A stretch of DNA of 64,000 nt from positions 20,508,501-20,572,500 of the forward strand of contig NC_092580.1 in the NCBI RefSeq assembly GCF_037975245.1. The letters run 5' to 3'. This document shows positions 41,245-53,749 of the stretch, piece by piece. This DNA is from Apostichopus japonicus (Eukaryota > Echinodermata > Holothuroidea > Aspidochirotida > Stichopodidae). Below the pieces are notes generated by a model, which did not search any database, was not told where the DNA came from, and saw only the letters and a list, made by a program, of their open reading frames with translations. The position numbers and the translations under genes were made by a program. Each line of letters opens with the position of its first letter. Position 1 is the first letter of the stretch.

Positions 41245-43180
41245 GGTAAATATAGAATGAAGCTACATAATGATGTTACAATGAGGCACCTTCCATATTG
41301 TATCCTCTTTGACATGTTGACATCGAGATGTATATAATGAAAACTATAAGAAAAGCTACTTCCGGTGTGGAGTTATGTTGGTTTTCAACGTCGGTCGATA
41401 TATGAAGTTATAATTGCAATTTAGTTTATGGTTGGTGTAGACATAGAGCGCTCCAGCGGATGTGAAATATTTCACTTTTCTTTTCGTAATGTCGAATGAA
41501 TTTGTTGTGTCTTCGCTTGCCATATTTGCTGTATACACAGTGTATATTTGTATATTATGATTTTTCGATCAACTCAAGAATGAGTATAGCATGATTTACC
41601 TATTCAACACACACTTTACCCTGGTATCCGTATAGAATCACCCGCACCACAAAACTTAAAAAAATCGAGTGACTTCAGACGTTCTAAAAGTTACTTTCAA
41701 CTCTCATTGTTATTATATTTAATGTCTACATGGAAGAAAGTATGTTTCGGCAACTTTGCGGTACCGTGGGAAGGCAAAACATGACAAGCTCGCGACAGGT
41801 GCACGTACCGTTTTCAATTTCGACCCCTGGGTAACTTTATTGACCCATTGACCTGACACGCTGGGGACTAATTTTGTCGTCTGAGTAACACACTGTTTTG
41901 ACGTCATCGTTGGTTTCATGACGTCACGTCGCCTGTTCGAAATCACGGGGTTCAAGTATATGCCTTCCGATATCTAAAGCAAATTCTCTCTATATATATA
42001 AATGTGGGAAATCGCAGGTATCGTGAAAACATTTTGAAGGTTTTCTTGGTAAATAATACCGCAGGCTGTACTGCATGCCGGTATGTAATTATCTGGCGTC
42101 TTGGTGTTTCATTTTATTCCCCTAAAGCTCAACTTCATTTTACCACAAGGTAGCATTAAATTTCAATATGAAAAGAGAAGAATAAAATAGAAAATGTCAG
42201 ATTTGTTTAAAATTTCTAAATCATTCAAGAATCAAATTGTTGTAATTCCAGAGAATCATGAATACTTAATGTTAAATCGACACGTTACAGCAATCTTGTT
42301 CGCGCAACCAAGTGATCAACGAATGTTATATTCCTGTTATTTGCTGTTTGGTGGATTATATAGTGGACCCATGCAGTAGCCTACACCCGGATGGTTAAAA
42401 AAACTTCACCTGACATGTATCTGAATAACGGGGTCAATTTGAAGTATTCTGTGCATGTAATGCTGAACGAGGTTCATCAAAGTAACATAATGATGTTTGA
42501 GTGGGGTCGCCGGGCAGAGAAAAACAAGTTGAGTTGACCAACATTACCCGATTTAACTTGAAAAATGTATAAAAATTTGTCTAAGAATGAAAAAGAGAGA
42601 AAAAAGAAAAAGAAAACAGCAGTAATGCAAATTTGCCTACTGCGTACAAATGCTATATTTCATGTTTATAGTTACTTGTATCCGAAATAGGAAAATCAAT
42701 CTTCTTTTGCTATGAACATGTTTTTCGTACTTGTAGGTATTTGCCTAAATAAGTGACATTGCTTTAGATGTTACACATGACACTGGTGTCCATCACAGAG
42801 AACATGGATGTACTTAAACTTTATTGACAGTAGGAACAGGCCCACAGCCAGGAATCATGAGTACGGAGGACCAACAATTTAGGGAGGGGCACATTGGTGT
42901 TCTGTAACTTTCTTCTAGAACAGAGACGTTCAGATGTTGTTCGCCTCCATGAGCAGCAAAATAACTTTCAAATTGAAAGATATTAAAAAGCGCCATCAGT
43001 TTTGAAACTTTGCTCCGTACGTTAACTGTAGGCGTGACTTTTATGACACCTGTTTCAAAACTTTGACTGGCATTACGTCACTAGGGACCTATTGAACTGT
43101 TGAAATATCTTATCGACCTGTATACGATGTCAGCCACAACGCGACACAGGTACAGTGGTACTTGGCTTGTACAAGTGGTA
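41245..43180. other. Intergenic, no gene seen
   Basis: Unique sequence right of transposon copy B. A short open frame at 42194-42379 is open for 61 codons, but it has no homology I recognise and no supporting splice context. Confidence 0.4.
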
Positions 43181-43189
43181 TTATTGGTA

Positions 43190-43493
43190 GCAGTACAACG
43201 AAAACCATCGGACCGTGCAACCAAAACGGCAGCGGTTTTTACGACATTATATGCTCGATTGTGAAATACGCAAGAAGTTAGTGCGTAACAATATATGATT
43301 TCGTAAATGTCTGATATAGAATATTCTTGTCGTAAGAGGGAAGAAATCCACCACGTATCTTGATTATTAAAACCTTTGGACTTTGCGACTAACGTTAGAA
43401 TGATTGTTGTTGGACTAAGATTAAGAAAGTTGTTGAAGAGCTAATATTTTCTAACAGAACCATCGTTGGACTTATACAGAAAATTTTCATACG
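43190..43493 (+). other. Possible untranslated first exon and promoter of the plus-strand gene
   Basis: This stretch has more CpG than the sequence to its right and ends at a consensus donor GTAAGA after TTTTCATACG. It could be the 5' UTR exon of the gene at 46.9-52.9 kb. There is no coding evidence, and the left edge is arbitrary. Confidence 0.22.
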
Positions 43494-46400
43494 GTAAGAA
43501 AGCTTATGTCTAATGTGCATGACTCTGTTCTGCTTGTGACTGCGTAAGCTAGGCCTAAGTTAAACCTTAAGAGGTATATTAAATCTTTTGTAATTGAGAA
43601 CGACACAGTTAAATATTGGCTTGGTCTGATTGAACTTTGGGCAGTTTAACTGGATGATACTATTATTACTAGGCTAGGCCTATCTTTTCTTGGTGAGTGG
43701 AAGTGAAGTTTAGGACACAACCAAGTTGCGGTAATCTGAACTCTGGCTACAGTTGGCCCTTGAGCCCAGATGTCATAATAATGCAGTTGAAGATGTTTTG
43801 TGAGTATCTGTACTCCTTATATGTTATCCTATAATACCTAGGCCCTAATACCTAGGCCCACATGAAATGTACTTGAAATAACGGACATGGAGCCTAGGCC
43901 TTGATCCAGATGAGTATAGTACTGGTACAGGTAGACCTAGTAGGCATTTAGGCTAATGCTAGCTGAACATGTATCAGTTTGACATTAATGTACCATTTGG
44001 CCAACAGAAAATAAACATGGCCATGATGAAAATCACCATGACTCACAAATTTTCAGAAATTTAAATTCAAGCTACTCTTTTTTATTTCCAACGATCTTTA
44101 TGTGCTGGTTTGCAAGACATTCTGCAATATTTGTGTAGTCACTGGTTGGCTAGATCTATTTTCTTATTTTCAACCATAATATTAGTCTATATCATGCTGT
44201 AAGTGGAAGAATTACTATAGAATCATATGTTGACATCACAGTAGGTGCTAACTTTTTTGAAATTCTTAATGGTCCGAATGATTGTAGGCCTGAAATCCTG
44301 TGTTAATAATATTGCTATTACTCATAACAATTTATAAGCTATTTTTACATTTTTTCCCTTTATGAATAAGTTAACTTGGGTTTGTTACTTATAACTTGCG
44401 TTTGTTACTTACATCAATGGAGGTTATACTTATGTGAAACTTATGTACTTGTAATGTAAACTTGTGGAGTAAGAAATATGAATTTAAACTTGCAATTTGC
44501 CTCCCTTTTTGCTGTTGAAGGACGCGTACTGTATCATCTTTATTAGGCTAAAGGCATATCATTAGTGTATTTAGTACCCTAAAAGACATGCACATACGTC
44601 GTAGCAAGCTACCAAATAAAATCGAGTGAGGCAACGACCTGTGCTGTTCGTGAACCACATTGCATTGAATTGGTATTTCTGGACTATAAAATACCAGATT
44701 TGTGGTTTTCTTAGTCAAGTAAATTTAACCTTATATATGTTGTAGTACTGCTTCAAACGGGTGCTACTGTATGATACATGATGTTATCACATGGACAGAC
44801 AGTACCTTATGTTTATACCTTACCAACCATCCGTAAGCTTTTAGGCCCACAATCACAGAACCTCCTTGAGAATTGATCCACAACTCACCATATCCCCCAG
44901 GACCCATCATAAATGATGCTTAAAATCCCTGGACGATGGACTTAAGTGATGTTACATATAACTTAAACGTCCTCCATATGCAGGCTTCGAAAACCTGACC
45001 ACAAGCTCTCCTACCTCTGGATAAATCCTGTTACCCTTTGCAAATATTTTTTGCAACCCACTTCTGAGTACCATACAGTAGTATTTGGACCCTCAAACTA
45101 CAATACTGTATACTAGCTCTAGTTTTCTAAGTTTGAACCGATGAAACAATGGGAAGTTTTATCATGTAAAAGGAAAGCAAAAGCTGCTATACATTTGTAG
45201 GCGCTGTAAAGTAACAGTGGTGTCATTATAGACGGACATCTGCAATGTTGGGGAGTAAATAAGAGCTGAGCTCTCTCTCCCTTCTTCATACCACACTACA
45301 GTACATCTGTCTAGTGATGAGGCGTAGGGTACAGGTGAATACAGGTGAATTTCTATACAGTACCCTGCTGGGGCTGATGCCTTTTCTATATAGCACTGTA
45401 CTGTACATTCAGAAATTATACTAATACCAGACACTTTGCTTTTAGAATCAGATGCTCAAGGCAATTTAAAAATGAAACTGACTTTGTAGAAAGCTTTACA
45501 CAAATCCCAACAACCTTGGAAATGTTCTTTCATATATGCAGCCTGGCTGTGCAACATTGAAAGTAATTGTATTTCACACCCAATATTTACCTTAACAAAC
45601 TTGAATGATAAAATTAAATCTGTCAGGATCAGACTAGGTCTAAGTTCAACATTTCCCATAATGTTAATTTCACGTAGATGCCAATATCATAATTTGAACA
45701 AATTTTTCATTAATTGCAACAAGACAGACCTAATCTTAAAGGTGGCCAGCCACTCACATTATAACTGGCCATGGATGATACAGGAAGCTTGTAGAAGGCC
45801 CTGGAAGTGCATTCCAATATTAACAAATAAAGTACAAATACATACCACCTAAAAGCCATCTGTATTTCTTTCACTTTTCTAATGCTAGCAAGATGAAATA
45901 TGGTCAGCTCTAGTCTGAATGTGACTCTTTGAATTTCATATCCTCTGTGAGAGCATCTTAGCCCAGATTCACAGAGGACAGGAGACTGCATTTAAAACTT
46001 TCAATCATTCAAATTTACCTGCTAAATGTCTGGGAATATCATTTTTACACTGTCACATTTTACCTTCTAAATGTCTGGGAATACTGATTAAATTTTGGAT
46101 GGGTACACACTCTCAGAAAATAGGGAGTGTAGCAATTTACTAATGATAGAAATTAATGTATTAATTTTGAAGCAGCTTTATGTAGTATTGTTTCTAAATT
46201 TTCTTTGCACATTGTTGGAAATTTGTCAGAGAAAGAAAGATACAGTACTGGACTGTATTTATTTACTCTGGTTTCTGCAGAAGATTGTACTTAGTGGACA
46301 TAAACATTATATATAATACTGAACTTGTTTTTATTGTTGAACTTATCCAGTGTACACCTACTATAGATACGGTACACACACTACAGGCCCACATAAACAA

Positions 46401-46880
46401 ATTCACTTTAATTAAACTTGTCTGTGCAATGTGTGTGATAAACGACTGGCTATTCCTGTTTCCTTGCATCACTTAAACAGTACAGGACTTGTCAAAGTTC
46501 TATGAGCAACAGTAAGTGTTGGAGGCAAATAAGCCATGTAGACAAGTAAATGTGTAGCATACTAATTATTTGACTTTGCGTAACTTATCATACTGTAGTA
46601 CATATAGGCTAAGGCAGTTCACATGAATCCATCTCATGTACACTTTGTCAGTACAAACCGCATGACCCTTGGAATGTGTTACGTTTCTTAGTTTGCCTTT
46701 CACCAAATTGCACAACTTTCTTGGATCGTGGGAGTTCATGCCGTTTCTTCGCCCTGGTCTGTTTACCCAGACTTCGGTTCACCAATTTTGCAAATTGTTT
46801 GTCCAGATTCGTATTAAAAACAATTTTTCAGCCTGTTCATTGAACTGTGTGAAAGTTGAGACTGTTGAAGAAGTGTGGTA
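43494..46880. other. AT-rich, CpG-poor region, no exon supported
   Basis: It holds a cluster of AGGCCTA palindromes between 43550 and 43945. Short open frames on both strands show no domain. It may be an intron if the 43.2-kb exon belongs to the downstream gene. Confidence 0.35.
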
Positions 46881-46884
46881 AATT

Positions 46885-46920
46885 ATGACAAACAGACCAG
46901 TGCAGGATCAAGTAGTACTT
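46885..46920 (+). CDS. Possible first coding exon of an unidentified gene
   Basis: It encodes MTNRPVQDQVVL, starting 3 bases after an in-frame TAA stop and ending in phase 0 at a perfect GTAAGT donor. It can join the next exon only if that exon uses its internal acceptor at 47375. The alternative is that translation begins elsewhere. Confidence 0.3.
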
Positions 46921-47336
46921 GTAAGTACATTATCTACTACATGTAGTTATACTAGGGCAATTCAGTGTAGTTTTACTCTTCAGAAAGAAGCTTCTGGCAT
47001 TTATGATAAAATACCAACAATATTGTACAGTACATGTCATGCAGTACATTGAGTAGAATGAAACATGAATTACATGAAAAGAGTAAAATATGAACGTGAA
47101 TTGTAATTTGTAGAGTTAAGATATTTACAATAAATGATTAACATTATTGTAACTATAGTTACTGTGTAGGTATACAGCACATGACAGGTTATTGTCAAAA
47201 ACTGTGAAATTTGCTGCAATGCTCTCTTACCTGTCTCCACTGTACTATTGCACTTTCCAATGTCATCATAGTGTACACTGACAGTTTGCCAAAACTGCTA
47301 TCTTATATACTATGGTACGAATGTACAATATACTAG

Positions 47337-47439
47337 CTGAGCTGTCAAATCACAGGGTAACTTTGCAAGGACAGACCCTCACCAATGCAAAGGCTGAGAG
47401 CCGTGCAGTAACTATAGCAACTTCAGAGAAGAGCCAGCT
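47337..47439 (+). CDS. Probable exon of an unidentified gene
   Basis: The open block TLTNAKAESRAVTIATSEKS ends in phase 2 at donor GTGAGA. Entry could be at 47337 (phase 1, adding ELSNHRVTLQGQ) or at 47375 (phase 0, joining the exon at 46885). The exit phase matches the exon at 49131. The product is not recognised. Confidence 0.4.
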
Positions 47440-49130
47440 GTGAGAGTTCAGCTGAGTGGTTCCTAAGAACAACCTTTCATTCTCACTCAGCAGAAATGTT
47501 GAGAGTTTCATATCTAATTGCTAATTTTGTGGCTGTCGTAATATTGTGTGTTTGTGCTATTTTGTAACTTGCTTCCAGTGTAAAACACTGAATTGTGTTT
47601 TAAATCAAAGATTTTCATACCAAAAATGAAGGAATATTGTATTAAATTTACCTCTTGAGATTTTTGATAACCAACTAAAAGTAGTATCACAACTGAAGTA
47701 AATTATTTTCAACTATTTTTGCGAAACTTTCTGTAAATGCAACGAAATATGTCGCTGCGATTGATACCCTGTCTCACACTGATTCTGAAGAAATATTCAA
47801 GGTTCTAACTTCTTAAATTAGGTTGCTATCGGATCTGCCATTCTTTTTATGGTCTCTTTCAAATTTGTGATCACAAAATTGGCCAAAACAGGAAGAAAAT
47901 AAGAAAGAAGGCAGCGGTTTAGATTTCAGTGATTTGTGGTTGACTCAGTCCCAACTTTAAGAACATGTCTCCAGGATCGCTCCCCAAGATTGACAGAATT
48001 GCAGTAGAATACAGTTTGTCCTGCTGAGTAATATTTTGACATTTTGACAGTTGAAAAGTGTTCACATTCCTCAGGGCTGTTTCCCTGTCTGGTTTGATTA
48101 AAAATTCCAGCACATGGCAACCACATAGATCTACTGTATGTATAATTTCCATGTACATCTGTCCCAAACATATATATATATACAGAAGACACAACTTGGC
48201 CCAACCTCTTGATGATGGATAGACAGGTCTGTTTATACTGTATGGAGAGTACAAGATGATCCTATAGAAGAAGTAACAGCCTAGAGATTTATCCAGTAAT
48301 AGTTCTGTTGCTATGGTAACCCCATGTTTATTTTGTTGCTGTGGAAAGAGCATTAATTGTACAGGTTATAAAATGGCTGTACACCTCCCCAGCCCCCCGC
48401 CCACCCCATTCTTGCTAAAACCGAATTTAGACTTGCCTCAAAAGAAGTGATATTTTAAAAGATTTCAATTTTGTAGGTTCAGCCAAAGTTCAAGTCAGGC
48501 GTCAAGTAACTTTGTCTTTACCCATACGTGGCGTGTATAGTTTTGCAAGGACTTTGGTGTTGAACCTGTTGTATGCCAGCTAAAAATTCCTGTCCATTTT
48601 ATGTGGCCCTTTTGACTCTCTATCGCTTTGCTTATATTGCGTCCTGTACTGTAGAGTCACGTTTGCTGGTTTCGTTAAGCTTTTATAATACCCCATTTAA
48701 CTTTATGGCATCCAGAAATAGTCAATTAAAAAATGTACATAAAATCAAATGTAGGTTTTATGTTTTAATTTTACTGGTAAAGTAGGGGTGTTAGGGGTGA
48801 TCATACTGTATATGTCCATTTGTATTTTAAGCAATCTGAACACTGTACAATACAGAATCCAGCTCTCTTTAAATCATAGACCCATTTGTAAATTTCAATG
48901 TGGCAATGCCCTGAATGCAGCATTCCAACAGTATGTATAGAAACAAGGCTGTAGCCAACTGTTTGATAAATTGATGTACTGAAGTTACTGTGTGTGCGTA
49001 CATACTATAGAATTGGATGTACAGTATGTATATTGCATGAAGTCACATACATACCTTCTTACTTCTGTTCACGATCCTTTCCCCTGAGTCCCCTCACCCT
49101 GCTCTCCCACCCTACTCCCCACCCTGCTAG

Positions 49131-49205
49131 GGATTTTATGAAATCAGCTCAGTCTTTAAGGGATAAAAGTTATCAACAAGAAATAAGAAAGAGAAGAAGA
49201 TGGAG
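49131..49205 (+). CDS. Probable exon of an unidentified gene (basic, helical)
   Basis: A long pyrimidine tract and CTGCTAG acceptor precede it. It encodes DFMKSAQSLRDKSYQQEIRK and RRRW in one frame, then reaches donor GTAAAA in phase 2. It is rich in Lys/Arg/Gln/Glu and is probably helical or nucleic-acid/coiled-coil-like. Phases match the exons on both sides. The family is not recognised. Confidence 0.5.
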
Positions 49206-49473
49206 GTAAAAAATCAAATGGTTATAAAAAGTATAACATTGTTATTGTACAGATTTGATGCTGTTAGTCCCTAAAACACAAATCAGTTACTGTAGTGCAT
49301 CCGTATGTAACTGTGATAAACCATAGTTAACCATGGTTATAAAAGAGAAGGATTCACTAGTACTGTTTATAACTGGTGATATTTGGACAGAAGCAATTGA
49401 ATTGATCTGCTGCCCCTTTCTGCTGCGTGCACCTCAAAGATTGTACATAATTTGGTGTGATTGTTCTAGAGAG

Positions 49474-49547
49474 GAAGTCGGTAGAAGTTTTCGCCAAAGA
49501 TAAGGAGCGGAATATATATGCACAGGATATAAGAAATAAGCTGGAAT
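49474..49547 (+). CDS. Probable exon of an unidentified gene
   Basis: This exon (acceptor TAGAGAG, donor GTAAGT, phase 2/1) encodes RKSVEVFAKDKERNIYAQDI and RNKLE. It continues the charged helical character of the preceding exon. Of three possible AG positions within six bases, only this one keeps the frame open. Confidence 0.5.
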
Positions 49548-52500
49548 GTAAGTATTGACTACTTCATGATTATAATGTAAAACCAATTTTTATAGATTTG
49601 TTTTTTCAAACAATTGGTTCGTAATGAGCAGATTGTGTTGTATATACCCCTCTTTCTGGTTAAGCTTGTTAGATTTCTTTATGTATGTAATGAATAATAT
49701 CATAGACGTTTCCAACTTTTCTCGTACAGCATATATAGTGTATATCACTAAGATCCTATTTTAACTTCGTAATTTTTAAGTTTATTTCTAGAGTACCTTA
49801 TACAGTAAGTAACTACAAGTGGTAACTGATGCATTCAGGTAGTCAGCTTGTTAATGGTTATTTCTTTTGAATAGCAACTGTCACTTGGCTCCATATCACA
49901 TTCCACCCCTCTCATGTGTGATATCACGGTGTAACATACTGTACAATGTAAATACTGTAAATTCAATCTGCTACAGTATATATGCTAACATTTAAGTATT
50001 ACTATACTGTTTAACCATTCCCCAATGTGCTAAAACAGCACACTGTAGTCCACATCACAGATTTGCCTAAAATAAAATATCTGTCCACTCTCACCCAGAG
50101 TTGAGTCGTTAGAGAGTTGCAGGTTGCACTGGTGGTGATGAATTCACCTTTCGGAATCTAAATAGCAAAAAGAAGGAAGTTTGAGTATTTATGAAAGTTT
50201 CAAAGAAGTAAGGAGGAGAGAGAAACACAAACACACACATATTATATCATTTTTTTTCTTCCACACCCACCTATCTGCATTCTTGCTAGAGCCTCCCTGG
50301 TGTGTAAGTTCAAAAATGTGACCTTAAGTAGACTAACCCATAAGTTGGAATTAGCCCTAAATCACATCCTTAGAACCAAGTAATGAGATGGTATGTGTTA
50401 AGTTTTCCCACAGCAATGGTTTATTGGCAGATCTGGAAAAAAAAAAATTGCTTCTACTCTGATGGGTACTAAACCATTCAATAAGCTGTATTAATATTAG
50501 ATGTAAAGTAAGTTTATGGCGATGGATGGTATTTATACCCTTGAGATGTACTGTAACTGTAGCTGCCCCCAAACCAAGTAACTGTAGAAAATGAACATTT
50601 TTATTTGAAGTTGTCTTTTTCACACAGTCCATTATTTCTTTTTATGAACTTCCTTGATAATTGATTGATCTATCGCAATTTCGATGAAGGATGTAGACCT
50701 TTCCTTTTGTTTTATAAGAATGGATTGTTGTCCCCATTTGATGACACTTACAGTAAGTTGGTGATGATACAATGCACAGCTTTTACAACAGCAGAAATCC
50801 ACACAAAGGCTTTGTACATCGGCTATGTACAATACTACAGACCATGTGAGATGCATATTCAATAGGATTAAAGTGATCAAAAGTGACAATGCGAATTACA
50901 GACTTATATTCTTAGTACAACAGCATGAGCTTGGGTGCAAATGTAATTCCCTAAGTTGGTACAAGTGTTTGTACAAGGCTCTAAGCATCTTACATTATAG
51001 CAACTTTATACCGTACTAGAATTTCAAAGTTCCCCACATATGATCAATTGCAAGTACTGTACAAATCAAATGAGGGCGAGTATGGAAACAAGAAACTGCT
51101 GGAAGATTGATGAATCATATCTGAACCTTGGTATTATTTTCAAGATTGAACATGGGGACCCTGTACCAATAGTCCTTGAACACCTTCAAAGAGGCTAAGA
51201 TCCCTCCTACGATATTTGTTTGTGTTACTACTTGGAGCATGTTGCCTCAATCCACAAAACCAGTACCTCCTGGGTTAATATTTGATTATAGAAGCCAATT
51301 ACTCTCCAAACCTTTCTATTTCTGAATCTGTGTGTGCTCGACAACACACTGTGTTTAATAGTCTGTCGTAAAAATTCCTTTGGTGTTTAGGAAGATAAGG
51401 CGAGTTATTTGTTTCATGAATGAATTGTGCATAAATTTTGGAAATTGAATCATTTCAGGCAATTGGATAATGGCATCCATGGTTGTATATTTGAATCTCA
51501 ATATTTACTTTACTTGTGTGTTCATGTGTGTCTTTGGTGGGGGGGGGGGGACGGGGGAGGGAGAAGCTGGTGAACAGAATCAGATGATCCATTACTGGTT
51601 TGGTTATGGGTTTCTGTAGGATGTAGCTGAACAACTTGAATTAATGCATTAGAGTGGGCATCACCTTAATAAACTATAGAGAGCTCTTGAAGAGGAACTA
51701 TACAAGTGGAAATGTGTAGAAACAAAAACTAACACCTCAAGTGGCAAAAAAGGATTCAGACAAAAACATGCTAGTCCTCCATAAATTGTGATATCAGGCA
51801 TTGGCCAATTTCTTGTATCGTTAGGACTCAAGCATGTTCAAAGGGCGAGTAAAAATTTGGGAATATTTGCGATATTTCATTTTGTCTGAATGTACTGTAC
51901 ACATGTATGTATATATCAGACCTAAAATCTGACAAAAGTTGGTACAAGAACATCCCAGTTGCACAACCGGCAGTTTGGGTATTTTAGTTAATAGCTGCAA
52001 CATCGTTTTGGATCTTCTACTGTAGTTTCATTTGTTATAATAGTTGTGGTTATAATTGCCAGGTATAAATAAGACTATTCTGACATTAACATGGAAAATG
52101 AGAAGATATGTACAGTATCAGCCTGTGGCTGGTATGAAGCTTTTCATTTTAATATACTTGATTTTTTTATTTTTTTTATTGTGAAGTTATACAACTTTCT
52201 TGTCTAGTTTTAGATGGTTCATTTAAATTTATGCAGTAACTCAATTTTAATTTGCTTGATGAAAAGCATTGGAAACATTTTGTTTTAAAGCATTACAAAC
52301 TTACACTACTAAGACTACATTTCTGAAATTCATTATGAATTTTTAAAATGTTAAAAGCTCTAGGTATATACAGACATCGCTCAATCCAGGGGCTATATGG
52401 GACTGGTAGGGATTAATTTACTATGGTATGCAAATCGGAAGTCTACCTTATCTTAAATTATTTGTTCAGTGAGATAACCGGACATATCACCTCCAGTTGT

Positions 52501-52680
52501 ATTTACTAATGTCCTTAAATATCTTGACTGCAAGCTTGACTATTGGATGTTTTCAGGATGCGTGGCTATTTACCTAAAATGTCCATCACTCAAATAAACT
52601 GTTATATCTGAACTGTTTCCTGTGTGTGAGTTGTTAGCACTGTTGACAATAAACAGGAACACCAACACTATTCCCACAGC

Positions 52681-52925
52681 CCCAGTTCCCTCTTGCCTTT
52701 GAAGGGTTTTGTGTACCTGGACCTAGTAATCACTCCATGCACACTTTTGGTATGGTGGAGAACTTTCCACAAACTATGATATTTTACAAGAATGAAGCCT
52801 TCAAGGCTCTGGAAACTGTGTTAGGTGTCATAGCTGCTAAACTTGACAATGTTGTTGATCTGTTCCTTGGACCAGGACGACAAGCACCCCTACCCAAAGT
52901 AAAGAAGAAACAATTGAATTACTAA
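52681..52925 (+). CDS. Probable last exon of an unidentified gene
   Basis: The acceptor TTCCCACAG is followed by 81 codons including the stop, entered in phase 1 as the exon at 49474 requires. It encodes QFPLAFEGF, MVENFPQTMIFYKNEAFKAL and a hydrophobic helix ETVLGVIAAKLDNVVDLFLG, with a basic end KVKKKQLNY. AATAAA follows at 52967. With the upstream exons the protein would be about 150-165 residues. A donor GTAAAG at 52899 is an alternative exit. Function is unknown, and intervening exons could be missing from this model. Confidence 0.45.
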
Positions 52926-53247
52926 TTAACTCTCTCATTATCATTCATGTGGTATATTTACTGTAGAATAAAAGCGGATATCAAAGGTTTGATCAATTTA
53001 GCAATCTTATTTTGAGTAATTCTTGCTAACTGCATCATCATGTATACTGTAGGCTTTAAAAGAAGGCTGACAATTTCAGCTGATAAGTGAGAATTAGTTT
53101 GCTAATAGTAACTAGTAAGAAAGATGATAGTAATATTCTTGAAAGTACAGATAAATTGATGCATATATTTGAAACACAGGAAAAATAAAACTATCAAAGG
53201 ATGATTTCCAATTTCTAGTTGCACTTTCACTTGTGTTGTTGATTTGA
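52698..53247. repeat. Tandem duplication, unit 1 (contains last exon)
   Basis: A roughly 550-bp unit starts TTTGAAGGGTTTTG and ends at TTGTTGA, directly followed by a diverged copy at 53248-53735. Shared strings include GTACCTGGACCTA, GATCTGTTCCTTGGAC and TTGCACTTTCACTT. Confidence 0.8.
52967..52972 (+). terminator. Candidate polyadenylation signal of the unidentified gene
   Basis: AATAAA lies 42 nt after the TAA stop of the exon at 52681-52925. The tandem copy of this segment has ATTAAA at the corresponding place. Confidence 0.4.
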
Positions 53248-53735
53248 AGGGTTTTGGGTACCTGGACCTACCAGTCATCTGCATACACTTATTATTCAAA
53301 GAACTGTCCATACAATTGGATGGTGTGGAAACAGTGTTTAGGTGTCATCTAAATGCTATAAAACTTGATGATATTACTGATCTGTTCCTTGGACTTTGAA
53401 GATGTCCTCCAATGAAAACAATGAAATTGCAAATTATCCTTCTCGTTAGTATTCTTGGATTAAAAGAGGATATCAAAACAGTATCATCAATTTAGCAATC
53501 TCTTTAAGTGAGTAACATGCCATCATCCATGGTCTTAGGAAAGCTGATAATCTCAGCTGAAAAACAAGCACTAAATAATCTGCTAATGGTATTAAGAAAG
53601 ATGACTGTAATAGTCTATATGTGTCTGAAAGTAAAGGTAAATGGCTAAATGCATATTTGAAAAACAGGAAAATAAAAGATATGAAAATATGGCATTCAGT
53701 TTCTAATTGCACTTTCACTTTTGTTGTTGACTTGA
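53248..53735 (+). pseudogene. Tandem duplication, unit 2: decayed copy of the last exon
   Basis: It aligns with 52698-53247, but the part matching the exon is frameshifted and stopped. LDDITDLFLG remains recognisable opposite LDNVVDLFLG and is followed at once by a stop. The splice acceptor segment was not included in the duplication. It is therefore a non-coding exon relic. Confidence 0.65.
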
Positions 53736-53749
53736 AATCTAACAAACCT

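Noticed and set aside
42194-42379. A 61-codon frame as a small gene
   Set aside because: It has no recognisable domain, no splice partner and no conserved copy; its length is within chance in this AT-rich DNA.
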